A program made the position numbers and the translations under genes. Shown here one piece after another: positions 1 through 11,707 of a stretch of DNA of 64,000 nt. Source of the DNA: Echinococcus granulosus (taxonomy: Eukaryota; Platyhelminthes; Cestoda; Cyclophyllidea; Taeniidae); NCBI RefSeq assembly GCF_000524195.1, contig NW_020170430.1, positions 63,799 through 127,798 of the forward strand. The letters run 5' to 3'. The notes beneath the pieces were generated by a model, which worked only from the letters and a program-made list of their open reading frames with translations, did not search any database and was not told where the DNA came from. Within the stretch, counting starts at the first letter, position 1; every line of letters begins with the position of its first letter.

Positions 1-3000
1 ATACAAGCCAATAATGTTAAAATATTTCCTCAAAATAGGCGATGCATTTGCAGAGTAGATTACATATTATAAGAGCATCATTTCAAATCCAGCTTTTACT
101 GAGGTCAATAAAACTACCAGCATTTCACCTTTAGTGTTTAGCAAGTACACTGAAATTATCGAATTCATACAAAACTGGTTAGTTATACACTAATCCTCTA
201 CAATTTCCTTAATTCTGTGGTAAAGATATTTCAGTGAAAATAGCATATGCAGTCATTTTAGTCGAATAAAATATTTTTCAAACACGGCAATCCAAACGAC
301 CTCTAATCAAGCTCGTTGACAAAACCAGAATAAAATTGGGATTTGTTAAGCTTGTGGAGTCAGAGGTATCCTAAAGTTTTAAGCTACTAAATAAACTAGA
401 TTTCATCATCTTGTTATAACGTGTTTTTTCAGCACCTCGTATTTCCAAAACAAATCATCCTGTGGTTTTTCACACCATTTCAATCAATGTGTCTATAAGC
501 TTACTGAATGAGAATAGGTAGGTAGGTATAACTGAAAATATTGGAAGTCGACTGCACACCGAGCTTTCAATTCTTCCTTTATTCAGAAAGGGCGAATCTC
601 AGAAGCCAACTACGAGTTTGTACTCGATTTTGTCAAATTGGTATTAGTCACTTGTGAGCAAGTTATGCAGCTAATTCTTTACAATTTACCATTTACGTAT
701 GCAAATCTATTATTCAGTTGCCATTCAGTTTCAAGTATATGCTTATTTACCTTCATACATGAAAAAGGTGAAATAACTAATAGGAATGTAGTGCCTGAAT
801 ATGTTGTGGTCCAGCTATAGACAAAGAAAACTTGTGCTCCCATGATGGAAACTTAGTGTAGTAGTTTAAAATTAGAAAGTGAGGATAACGGACCCTGTTA
901 TGAGACACTTAGAAGTTTACACAAAAGAGATCTAACATATGAACAAAGTATCCGCGGTCCTTTTACAACAGGAGTAATAGATTGGTTTATAATCTCAGTC
1001 GAAAATGGCAGCTAAAATTCTACCTTAATACTGAAGGTTCGGGCGAAACTGACTTTAGTGAAACTTCATAATATGATGCATGATACTCAGGTAATTATAA
1101 AAATTAGATTGGAATGCTATTTTGTGTGCGTTTGCTGGGACAGCAAGTAGTGGTGTGATTTTCCACCACAAATGATTGAGAAGCATTAATCCTTTTTTAC
1201 CAATAATTGCTAGATTTTAAATAAAACGTCAAGAATACTACTTATGCTTTATCTAATAATAAAAACATGTCTAAATATTAAGCAGTGTACCTTATCAGCG
1301 AAAGAGCTTTGGTTCTGTGAATTTTCTAAACTAAAATGTTGATTTATTGAGATCTGCCACACTTTCGATACTTAAATCAACATGACCACCTTACTTCCTG
1401 CTCACAAAAGGCGCTATTTAAAAAGAATTCACCGTTTATGAGTTTATGTAGTGCCCCTGCAAATTGTACTTTTATGCCTCCGTAAGACCCATGCCCCACC
1501 ATTGACTGCATCAAATATCACAATTTAAGTGTAGCGTTTTGGGGACAGTTCCGCGATTGATTCCACATGCTGCTATTTTACGCTTTGTCTATCATTCATC
1601 GTTCATTAAGGCAAAGACCATAACCTTCTTTTTGGACGGATAAATTAACGTGGCTTTGGGCATATTAAGATCAAATTGACACGTGATTTTCCTCGTCCCC
1701 CCTTCCATTTTGCTCCTAATAGTTGTGATCAGCATTTGATTATTTGTTTATCCAAATTGCTCAGCGATCGTTGCACATCCTGTTAGACCTTTCTCCATGC
1801 ATTAAAACTCTTTCCCTTTTGGTGTTAATGGAATACTGGTTGTGAAACAGACGCAGGGAGTTTGGAGAAGGTGTGGTATCATTATGCATTACATTTGCAT
1901 TCAATGAATTTTGATTTAATCTTCATGACCACGTTTTGTATTTCACAGTAAGATTCTTGAAGTTACCTTATTAATTGAGAGAAAGTGTTTTGATACTACT
2001 GACAGGCTTTTGAAAATAAAGTAGCTTTTAATAGGAGATCCTATAGTTGTTGGTGGTTTTATAAGCAATATGTATATAATTAGTGATAGAATAATGCAAG
2101 AACACCTCCATTAACCTGCATATGAGTAACCTTACCCGTACCAAAAGGAAAACATGCCAGTCTATCTCATACGGAATTACATATGAGGTTACGGATAGCT
2201 AAACCTTCCTAGGATACCTAAATTGACGTTTGGATGTCTTGTATCTGGAATACATGCTTTATGGATGGGAATGAGTGCAAAGGTCAAATAAGCTCTACCG
2301 CATCTACTGCAGCTTCGAATTGTGGAAGCGTTACTTCTGCGTAACACTGGGAACCACATTTAACGAAACAGATCATGAAAGACTCTGATTCCAATTTGAG
2401 AGAACAGTCAACCATAAACTCTGGGCTATCTTATTCTGCATTTTCACAATGACAGAAACAAGCGGACAGAATACTCTCTGTGAAAGAGTGCATAATAAAG
2501 TGCTCTTCCAAAACAGTGCCTAGAGAATTAAAAGGAAATTACAATGTCTTCGTAAACGAAAAATATATGCACAATCGTCGCAACTCAATGAGGACAGGAA
2601 TAACACCTCGAAGCGATTCAAACCATCTTGACTCCCTTTGGTGACTAACGCGTAAAAGCCTACGAAAGATTTTTCACTGAGCCGTCCTCAAAGCAGTGGT
2701 GCCTTTCTTGAGTGAATTATACTTTAAGCTACTAAATGCGCTTTCGTTGCTTAATCATTTAACAGATAAACCAAATTTGAAATGGACTCATCTTTCCAGG
2801 AGGCAGAGAATAATGCCCATATGAACCTTTTGTGATAAATTTCCACTAAATAAATTGGTTACTTAAAAAATATAAACCTTAGTGTTGCCTTCGATAAGCA
2901 CTTTTTAAACTCCTGCATTTGCAGCTACCTTTCATCTTTTCCAACTCAGGGAGTAATCAATACTCCGCATCTTCGAATGAGACTTTTGGTAGGTAACAGC

Positions 3001-4690
3001 AGGATTCTAAAACAAGTGTCGGCTAGGTGGATTAAATATTCTTAAATGCTTTTTCCTTTTTCATTTTAGTAGCGAATTTTTACTGATAAACACATTGTAT
3101 TCTTAATAGGCATAAAACTTTCACGATGCTAGGGCGAGGTTTGTGCAAGGGGATTAGAAAATTTGTTTTTAATTGATATAACCGATTATTGGCTCCGCAA
3201 AATTGTAGAAAGCAATTAGTAATGATAACTTGTTTAAAATCTTGCATGAACAGGTTTTTGGATTTTTAACAAGTATTAAACAAAAGCCTTAATGATTTAA
3301 TTCTATTTCATAAGAGAAGTTTACATAATTTTATGAGGTGACTTCTAGTCTGTATGAAAATATTAGAATATTCAGTTCTCGTACTTAAAATTTTAATCTG
3401 GAAATGTTGTCTCTTATTGAAATGTTAATTTTTGCCTATATAATTGTTTTTTGATAAAAATTAGTTCTTAAAAGAGTTCATTCGCCAAACTTTCTTGCAC
3501 ACCGTATTCATGATGGTATATTTAACGGTCCTCATGTAAGAATAAGCTCGTTGTGTGTATTAAACAGCGCTATGTCCATTGAAAACGGCGCCAAATGGTG
3601 GTTGTGACTTTGAGCATAATCATGACATTTTGCATTGTTCCCGAGGCTGGTTTTGCGATCTATATATAGTTATGGAAAAGGCCGGTGATTCTGTCGACAT
3701 CACATACTAGCCTCTACAAAACCCACGAACCATTGCCCAATGCATCAAATAGTGCAACATCAGTGCGGCGTTTTTCCAAATTAGTTGAGTAAATGAATCC
3801 ACAAATCAATTCCCAGGTCTCTTTCTCACCTCATTTACTGTTTTACAAAATATTTTATCGCAATGTTTCGCACGATTCACCAACTCTTGATCTAAATGAA
3901 ACCAACCAATTTCTAGTAGTGTCCAAAGATTGTGCAAATTAGCAGAGGACACAAAGACAAATTTTTTGGGGAAGTTTAGCGAATTAAAAACTTCTCAACA
4001 CAAAGTAGACAATGTTAAAATAAAATTGCATTAGATAATAATAATATTTTCTCCACTGTCATACTTGCATCTGATTATTTCTTAAATTGTTTGAACATTA
4101 GAAGCAATATTGGGTGTTTGCTTTTTAATTATTAAGGGTAGGTTTCGCTCATTGATAGCAAACTACCTAGTAGCAATCTGAATTCAAAATTGTGTTTTCT
4201 TTTTATCGTAGGCTATCACAAATAAGTATGGTAAAAGAAAGGAAGGTTTTTATGTCTGATTTTGTTCATTGTAACGGCCATACCAGAAACCATGACAACA
4301 CGTACCTTGGGTAATTTATCTTTTCATTAGTGAATAGGGAGTAAACGACTACAACCATAACGTACTAGGTATGGTTCAACTGAACGAAAGGGTTGCTTTT
4401 ATTTCACACCTTGACACCTTTATATGCAGCAACCACTATTAAAAGGTGATCTTCAGGTGAGTTTCATGTAGTTTGACATTATATGGTAGAGCAAGTTTAT
4501 TGTTAGACGTTGACAAAAGTCTTGTAACTTCAAAAAGTATTGGATATTGGTAGTTTAATTAGGGTTCTTACTAACACGCCCCAGTCGGGACAATAATTGG
4601 ACACTCTGCAAACAATCAATACCTAACTTCTAAAAATGCAAATCAACGTGAGTACAGTTAAAAATGCCATATGATTCGTGATGCATTCTA
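1..4690. other. AT-rich stretch, no gene recognised
   Basis: Only short reading frames with low-complexity or AT-driven translations occur here. I see no frame on either strand with a recognisable domain, no convincing acceptor-exon-donor unit, no tRNA-like fold and no transposon protein. The only repeat noticed is a short GGTA run near 516-530. Small exons of an unrecognised gene could be missed by eye. Confidence 0.5.
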
Positions 4691-4699
4691 AGACGGCAG

Positions 4700-4955
4700 A
4701 TGGAGCAAATGTTGACAGTCAATGCGGATGTTAAGAGAACGGGCATAGGTAAAACGAGGGGTGGCGCGAGGAGACGCTGCGTAGGTGAAGGTGGTGGTGG
4801 CAGTGGCGAAGGAGCAGCAGTGCAGGAATCAGCGATTACCGGCCGTATGGTTGAGTCGCTCTCGCAATCTGTCAGTGGAACGATGGGAGAATTAGTGGTG
4901 GTGGTGAATGAGATCAGACGCCTCGAATAAACAGCGAACTGCTGTTACACAATTC
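4700..4955. other. GC-rich segment open on both strands, possible exon
   Basis: This island stands out from the surrounding AT-rich DNA. On the plus strand an ATG at 4700 opens a 76-codon frame rich in Gly, Arg and Val, just after a CGGCAG that could act as an acceptor. On the minus strand a frame runs without stops from a possible acceptor near 4950 down to about 4640. Its translation is Thr/Ser/Pro-rich with a run of prolines and a short acidic patch, which looks more like a disordered linker of a real protein. I recognise neither translation. It could equally be a non-coding CpG-rich regulatory element. Strand and function are left open. Confidence 0.25.
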
Positions 4956-7575
4956 TCACAAGTGAGCAGATGGTCTTACTAAGTAAACACACTGGTTTTA
5001 TTGCAGCAATTGGTAGGTGAAGCCATCCTATTGCACTCAACAGTTCGTTGTTTTGACACTTCGTCAAAAGCAAAATGACTAAAAGTTGCAAACTGAACCC
5101 AAGTAATCAAGTTTGAGGACATCGCTTACTAACGCTCAGCGAAAAACAATGAATCCAAGCGGCAATTCACTTACTTCCAAAAAAGGTACACCATCACACT
5201 GGAATAGAGCACTAAAACAAAGCTGCAATTGTCATATCTAAAGCTTATGTATAGACTGCCCTACTATCATAATCTACCATTATACTAGGTGGATGAATTC
5301 TTCCTAAGTTAATTAATTTATTGTTTTCGTAATAGCACATTTAAGAATTATGAGGGCTTAAGGTTTAGGTTTCCTTCTATATCAGATTACTTGTACTCAC
5401 TACTTTATTCCAAGCTTTATACACACCTTGTTGATCGAAAGCCCTGCACTGTATGGCTCTTTAATGGAGCAGCCTTAAGGACTAAAATAAATCAGCCATT
5501 TGATAAATATATCTAGTCAGTAGTTTCGTCGGCAAAAGACTTCTTGGTTACTTTTTATTGTGTCAATAATTGCATTTTCATGTTTATAAAAAGAAGGAAC
5601 ATGCTGGCTTCCTCTGCGTCACTGTAAACTCCAAAATTTTGCATAAAGAGTTACTGAATTTTAGTGAAATTGCAGTATTCCAACAGAGTGCACTTTATAG
5701 AAGTAAAGCTTAATGTAAGGTTTTCATATTTTCAGGTAAATGTACTTCAGTTTGTACTACATCATTGGCTACAATAATTTTTGAAGCTATGACGTATTCA
5801 AAATGGCTTTGTATAATCTACACAATTAATTCAATTCAAAGAAACTTTAAAATGCTGAAGCGTAGACTGCTCAGATGGCATTTAGGTACATGCGGTTTCA
5901 GTGAGGTTATGATTTTTCTTAATCAAAATTTGTTGCTTTTAAAATGACCAAACCGGTAGTTGGCCTCTGTTCGTTAAATTTTGAATATGGGTTAAACAAC
6001 AGAGAGGATCTGATTTCGCTGTGCTACCACATCAGCACACCTGAACTGCCATTCAGGTTCCAAATTTTCCAAGTAATCGCAAATAGTTGTATAGAGTTTG
6101 ACCCCGATCTCAAAATGTATGTATGGCTGAGTTTTTGAACTTATTGGCATCATGTTTATTTGCGGTAGAAAATAGTGGCAGTAGTTTTGTAATAATCTTG
6201 CACCTTAACGAAAATTTAATTTTTCTTTCAATTAAAAGTCTTAGCAGTGACTTGTGCTTTTACAATATTAGATGGAAAGAAACAACGTTCTATAAAAATG
6301 TGGAAATGATGAGAATTTCATTATTTTTGTTTCTTTAAAGAGCGACTTTTGTGGACGATTGATTTAGTTAAAATGATGTTTAATAGTTCCTGCATGAACC
6401 CATGGTACTTTGAATTGCCACATTTATCGCAAATTTATCCCTCGTAGTGTTTATCTGCTCTACAAAGGTTTATAAAAATGTTAAAAAGACGTTACAACAC
6501 AAATGTTCAAAGTTGATTGCACTGACAGCCCTTCCCTTCCTTCTCTTGTACCTCGTTTCAGCACCTTACCCGGAATTTCTTATGCATCCACACAAACACA
6601 GTCTACTTCCAGACAATAGACCCATCTCCGTCTAGTCTGTTCTCATTGGCACCTATACAGCATTGGACGTGAGTAAAACTGCCTGTCCCTTTCACCGAAA
6701 TCGTCCAATAGTTCGAATTCTAGCACATATTTTTCCACAAATACGATGCTTTTATAAGAAAGTTTTGTGGTGCCTATTTATTGCACGCTTATCCCTTTCA
6801 TTTTTCGAGGCTTGTTTGAATAAACACATCGGTACGTAACTTGGTGCAGGAGGCTGGCCTCTAAGGCGAAAGACCTATAATGATTATTTGCGCTCACTCC
6901 AAACCTCCAGAGCCTAAGTATCTTTTGAATGGGTTACCTTTAAAAACTAGACGGAGTTACCTGAACCACACAAAACTATAGTTTTTTTCTTGATTTCTTC
7001 ATATCCTTGGAAAGCTTATCGCCGCTACAATCCTTCTAACTCGATTTCCTGACTACTTTAATACTCACTTCAACATTATAATCGAAATGAAATTTTTAAA
7101 GGCCGTTTTCATTTTCTTTACCATTTTCTAAAATTTGTTTACGAATTTGCGCTCCTTCAATTAAATTTTTCGCCTCCACTCTAAGTACTGCTCGTGATTG
7201 GGAACTGAAATGCTCTGACGGTCTTTTTTACAAAGAATTTTTCGTATCAATAACTCCAGCTGCAAAATAAAGCAGGACCCATTAAGTTCTTTGGCATCAT
7301 TCGTCAAATCGATCTGAAGTTTAGTGTGCGTTTTGATTCGTAGTGATCATCAGGGGCAGTTATCCCGGCCTATACTGATAACGGCTGTGTGGAAAAAAAT
7401 TCGGGTGCTTTAATGGGTTCATACATCCCAGTCTTCCAATTGGTTGAGATTAATTTTAACTTCCTGCTAATTTTAGGTGGAGTTTAATCATTAACCAATG
7501 AGATGCGGGAATCGGGTATTAATGAGCCTGTTGGTTGGATAAGGCACTCAATGCTGTACTCAATGCAAACACAGG
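4956..7575. other. Intergenic, no gene recognised
   Basis: AT-rich sequence with several 60-70 codon frames (for example 5765-5947 and 6447-6635) whose translations show no domain, no credible signal peptide and no dibasic processing pattern. It probably includes the distal promoter of the neuropeptide gene that starts near 7.6 kb. Confidence 0.5.
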
Positions 7576-7579
7576 AAGG

Positions 7580-7587
7580 TATATAAA
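7580..7587 (+). promoter_or_regulatory. TATA box of the neuropeptide gene
   Basis: TATATAAA lies 59 bases upstream of the initiator ATG at 7646. That leaves room for transcription to start about 25-30 bases downstream and for a short 5' leader. It is followed by GGG, which fits a canonical TATA context. Confidence 0.6.
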
Positions 7588-7645
7588 GGGATGCATTTTC
7601 AAACTTTATCAGATTACGAAATAGATCCAATTTACCACCACAAGC

Positions 7646-8696
7646 ATGCGTGCAATGTTAGCTGTCCTCCTCTGTGCCTTATCCGTAGGTGACCCATGTT
7701 GCGATTTATATGCTATATTTTTAATTCAACCTCCTCTCAAGTTACACACTTAATTCTATTTTTGAATGAATTTTCCAAATAAAAGATTTGGTTATTTTTG
7801 AGTAGTTAAATCAACCATGAACGGACGTAGTAGGTGCTAATTTAAAACTTCTTAAACGCCTTAGCACTTGAACTACCTCCCCGAACTTTCATTCATGACT
7901 CCGTCAGATATGGCATTCACCAGACACAGCGTTAAAATGCAAGTAATAGATAACCAAAATGGCTTTTTTATTTCCAATTTTTACGCACGCCTCTTATTGC
8001 AGTTTTTCGGCTGCGTGTCAATGGCCCATCCTTTGTCCGATGAAGAGAGCTTGGAGCTATTTAAGCGCTACTTCGATCCTATCCGATTCGCGATGGGTCG
8101 TAAGTAATTCAAGTGACTTATTTAGTCCCCACATTACGACCTCACCTTTATCGAAGGTTAATTAAGGATTTATCCATAAAATCGGAATGGTTTTGTTCTA
8201 TGCTACCGGCTTGGTGTGAATTGATGCTGTCTCAGTAAATAGGTAAATTTGTTAAGCTTACGATATCCATTGCAGCTACAGATGATAGACTAAAATCGGT
8301 AACAAGTAAATTTGTCAAAACTGCTCCGTCAATCTTCCCTAATGAGCGGGCAGAGATGCATGGTTTTTTTGCAACCTTATGCTCTTGGCATTAAATGCAA
8401 GGAAATGGGCAAAATGCACTTACGGTGCAATTTATAATTCGGTCCATAATAAACAGCACCAAGAAGAACTCATCAGCATTACTTATTGTCTGATCTACCT
8501 CTGTTAGATTTCACCAACAAGATATAAGCTAATGTGGCAACATATCCACTTTGCTCGGGCCACTTACCCAACAAGATTATTGAGACTGCTTTTTCCACTT
8601 TTAGCCATTCGTACCAAGGAGGATTTGGATAAGCGTGAAGCGGTCGTCGCCTCGAAGCGATACTTTGACCCCATCCTCTTCAAGCACGCCTATTAG
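7646..8696 (+). CDS. Secreted neuropeptide precursor with two YFDPI-x-F peptides
   Basis: Three exons join in phase: 7646-7684 (donor GTAGGT), 8003-8099 (acceptor TTGCAG, donor GTAAGT) and 8605-8696 (acceptor TTTTAG), giving a 75-residue product. Residues 1-21 form a signal peptide (MRAMLAVLLCALS, then FFGCVSMA), split by the first intron. After an acidic spacer, Lys-Arg sites release two related peptides that both begin YFDPI. The first has 19 residues (YFDPIRFAMG... ending LD). The second is the C-terminal 11-mer YFDPILFKHAY. A six-residue spacer, EAVVAS, sits between two Lys-Arg sites. Neither spliced peptide carries a C-terminal amidation glycine. A TATA box lies upstream. Signal peptide plus repeated peptides flanked by dibasic sites is the standard neuropeptide layout. 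I do not recognise the family with certainty; cestode-specific families such as the attachins are possible, but I cannot check from memory. Translation through the second donor gives a different, amidatable end (see findings). Confidence 0.8.
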
Positions 8697-8783
8697 AACA
8701 GTGCCTGTAGAGCGAACCCTTTCTTTGTGTTATGCACAGTAAACAATCGGCATACATTTACTACATGACTGGACTCTTTAAAT

Positions 8784-8820
8784 GGTGGGATTGGGGGCGA
8801 GGATGGTGGGGGAGGTGGGG
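8784..8820 (+). other. G-rich tract just past the neuropeptide gene
   Basis: Four runs of three to five G fall within 37 bases, beginning about 90 bases after the stop codon. One loop is about 10 bases, so it is an imperfect quadruplex motif. G-rich tracts downstream of cleavage sites can pause polymerase, so a role in 3' end formation is possible. No perfect AATAAA was seen between the stop codon and this tract. Confidence 0.35.
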
Positions 8821-11700
8821 TGAGAGGTGACCTAATTTGCTTTCAAGAGGATGTATTTGTGTACGCGTGTGCACAATGTGAAGTCGGTTCCTTTAAATCA
8901 CACTATACCAGACAATGTATAAATCCTCAAACGAGGCTTATGATCATCTTCGCAACACGTGATCCACTTTTCAGTGGTCATCTAATCTGTGCTTGTATGC
9001 TATCATCGTGGAGTATGCATTTTATTACAACCCAGCTACACTTAACATACATACGTCTGAAGTTCACTTGAATTTTTGCATTGTTTATAACTACAATTGG
9101 TTTTGAGGGGTTGTTTTAAAATTGATTACATTTAATATCCGTAGTAAGACAGCTTAGAATTAGGTTCTCGTCTTTACTGAAGCAGATGACAAGTCAAATC
9201 AACGTGCACATTGTAGAAGAGAGTATTTATTATTTGCAGTATGACACTTGCCACTTATAAGATCGGGTATTTTGGTCTATTAATCGAGATGGATGACACG
9301 AGTTAGTACATTAATCCCAGTGCTGCCTTCTATGGTCTCTTATTTAAACACACTGAATTTATATTTAGTCAAACTGCAGTCACATTTATTACCGTCAGAT
9401 TTATGAGAAACGCAACCTGGGCATAGTTGTAACCGACCTATAACAACCACAAGTCTCTAAGTAATTCTGAAAGAGAGTAAAAGATAGATTTGGCATTTCG
9501 TCTTAACCGAAAAAAAAATTTTGATGCATATTTGTATATTTAACTTCAAACACCCTAAAATATTTTAAATAAGCAGACTGAGTGAAGTTATTATTTACCA
9601 TGTTAATTATATGGAGCAACATCGCCGTCGCTTGGAATTTATACTCCGGTTAAATACCAAATTTGACTGCCTGAATTATGAGTTGGAGGATCAGGAGGGT
9701 ATATACATAAAGAAATATCAAAAAAAAATATATACGTTCACTTTAAGAGTTTAGTAAAGCCGAAATTTAGAACAACACAAAATGATACCCTACTGCTTTG
9801 CTTAATACTTAACAATGGATCTTAATGCCGGTTTTATGAATTCTCAATTTGGACTCCTTGATGTGCTCATTATACGCCCTTTTGATCAAGTGTCTCAATC
9901 AGCAAATTCAGATCAGTGCAAAGGTCATTTGAAACCCAAAATTTAGTCTACCAATCGCAAAAGCATCGAGAATGAATTGATTCAGGGGCGATGAATTGCG
10001 GGTGCGTACTACCTTTAAAATCTCCTCACAAAATCGTGCTACTCAAATGTTAACTCAAACAGAACCCTGCATTGATCGACGAAGGGGCTGTTCTCCTGCG
10101 TTCCTTCAACACCTCTTATCGACTAAATACTCTTTAAAAGTTCTAAACAGTTTTACTGCTTTTTAAGATTTCTTGGTTGGGTGAGACATTTCGTACGCAG
10201 TTCCCTCACATAGATTATCAGGAAAAAACAGAGAACCCTATCGAGTCACGACTTTGCAAATGCCCAGTTTAAGTAATCACTTCAAACACCTAATGCTCAT
10301 GCTCTTAAATAAAAAGGGACGATTTTCCAGTCGCGTTGTAGGTATTTGTTAGGCGAATTGGATGATCAAATGCCAGTGGACCTAATTTTCCCAACTCTAA
10401 TCTACGCACGCCGATCCTTTTTATCCTCGGCGTTGGTATTGCATTGAAAATGCCATATCCTTTTAACGTTTGGAATAAAAGGCGATATCTCCGATTCGAT
10501 AGAAATTGTTTCCATGGCTCATCAAAAATAAATTCTACTTGCTTAATTTAGTAGCATAAGAATCGAATTAATGACAAGGTGAAGGCTCCACATGCTGCTG
10601 GATGGCCGCTAATACGCGCCACCGCAGTAGATAGGTTGATCAGTTAACTTGTGGCGCTCTGCTAGCTAGAGAGATCAAGCAGGCCAGTTTGATGTGGTAG
10701 TTCCAGGACTGAATTTGGGAATTTACATAAACAAATGGAGCCAACAACACCAGCAAACGCTCTATTGCAAAACCAATTAAGCGTGCAGCTTCTACACGAA
10801 TCCAAGTAAGGTTCTGCTACGTAAGTGGTGTTAGTTTAGTTTCTGTTGATCAAAGTGCGCAACCAGAGGTAGAGCTCGCTGTTCAGCTAGGATGCGACCA
10901 AAGCGTTCACAACTTAGTCACTTGTGCTTAGTTCAAGTTTGCAGAGAAAACTCCGTGCACGACATCGGGTCGCCCTCCATCCTTCAGCCAGTTTCAAGTG
11001 CAAAGAACAGGATGTTTATGGTAGTGGGTAGACCACCTAACGCCTCGTAAGGAGACATTCTTTGGCAAGTTAGCTGAAATGTAACTACCTAACGGGTTTT
11101 GTTTTATCACCCCAATCTTCATGACCAAATTTATCCCGTAAGTGCATTGTTTTTGCTCCCCTCCAGTATAATTTTCTGCAGTAGATTGGCTAGATCGGTG
11201 GAAAACAGCAAATCCATAAACGCCGCGATCTCTTGCGATACACGACACATAAAATGCCCTTTCGGAAGCACCATGCGACACATTTAATATTTAGAGAAAT
11301 GAATAGCGATTCCTATTACTCAACTTATCCCCATCAAGTTTTATAACTCATTTTAGAAATTTCCATTGCAACCCCTACGTTTTAGCAAAAGCAGTCGGGG
11401 TCATTTTTTTCCTAATTGGAGAGAAATGCGTTAAAACTATTTATCATCAATCAATTGGAAGAAAAGCAAAGTAAATTCAACAGAATTAATGCATTTTTAA
11501 TTCCACATGCCATAGCAGAATCTGCCCTTTAAATGTATATGCAAATAAATCAAATAAAAAAGGATGATTTGTTTGAAAACTACAAAAAAGAACCATGATA
11601 GATGGAAAATGTAGTGTAATGTAAGGGATCAAAGAGGAGCGAGTGAAAGAGGAAGTAGGGGATGGAAGGGGCGAGACCAATAAAGGCTCAAGATGAAGAG
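8821..11700. other. Intergenic, no gene recognised
   Basis: AT-rich sequence between the neuropeptide gene and the 3' end of the branching enzyme gene. Frames of 60-95 codons on both strands (such as 10994-11281 minus) have no recognisable content. The part near 11.2-11.7 kb probably contains the 3' UTR of the minus-strand branching enzyme. Confidence 0.5.
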
Positions 11701-11707
11701 ATGGTGA

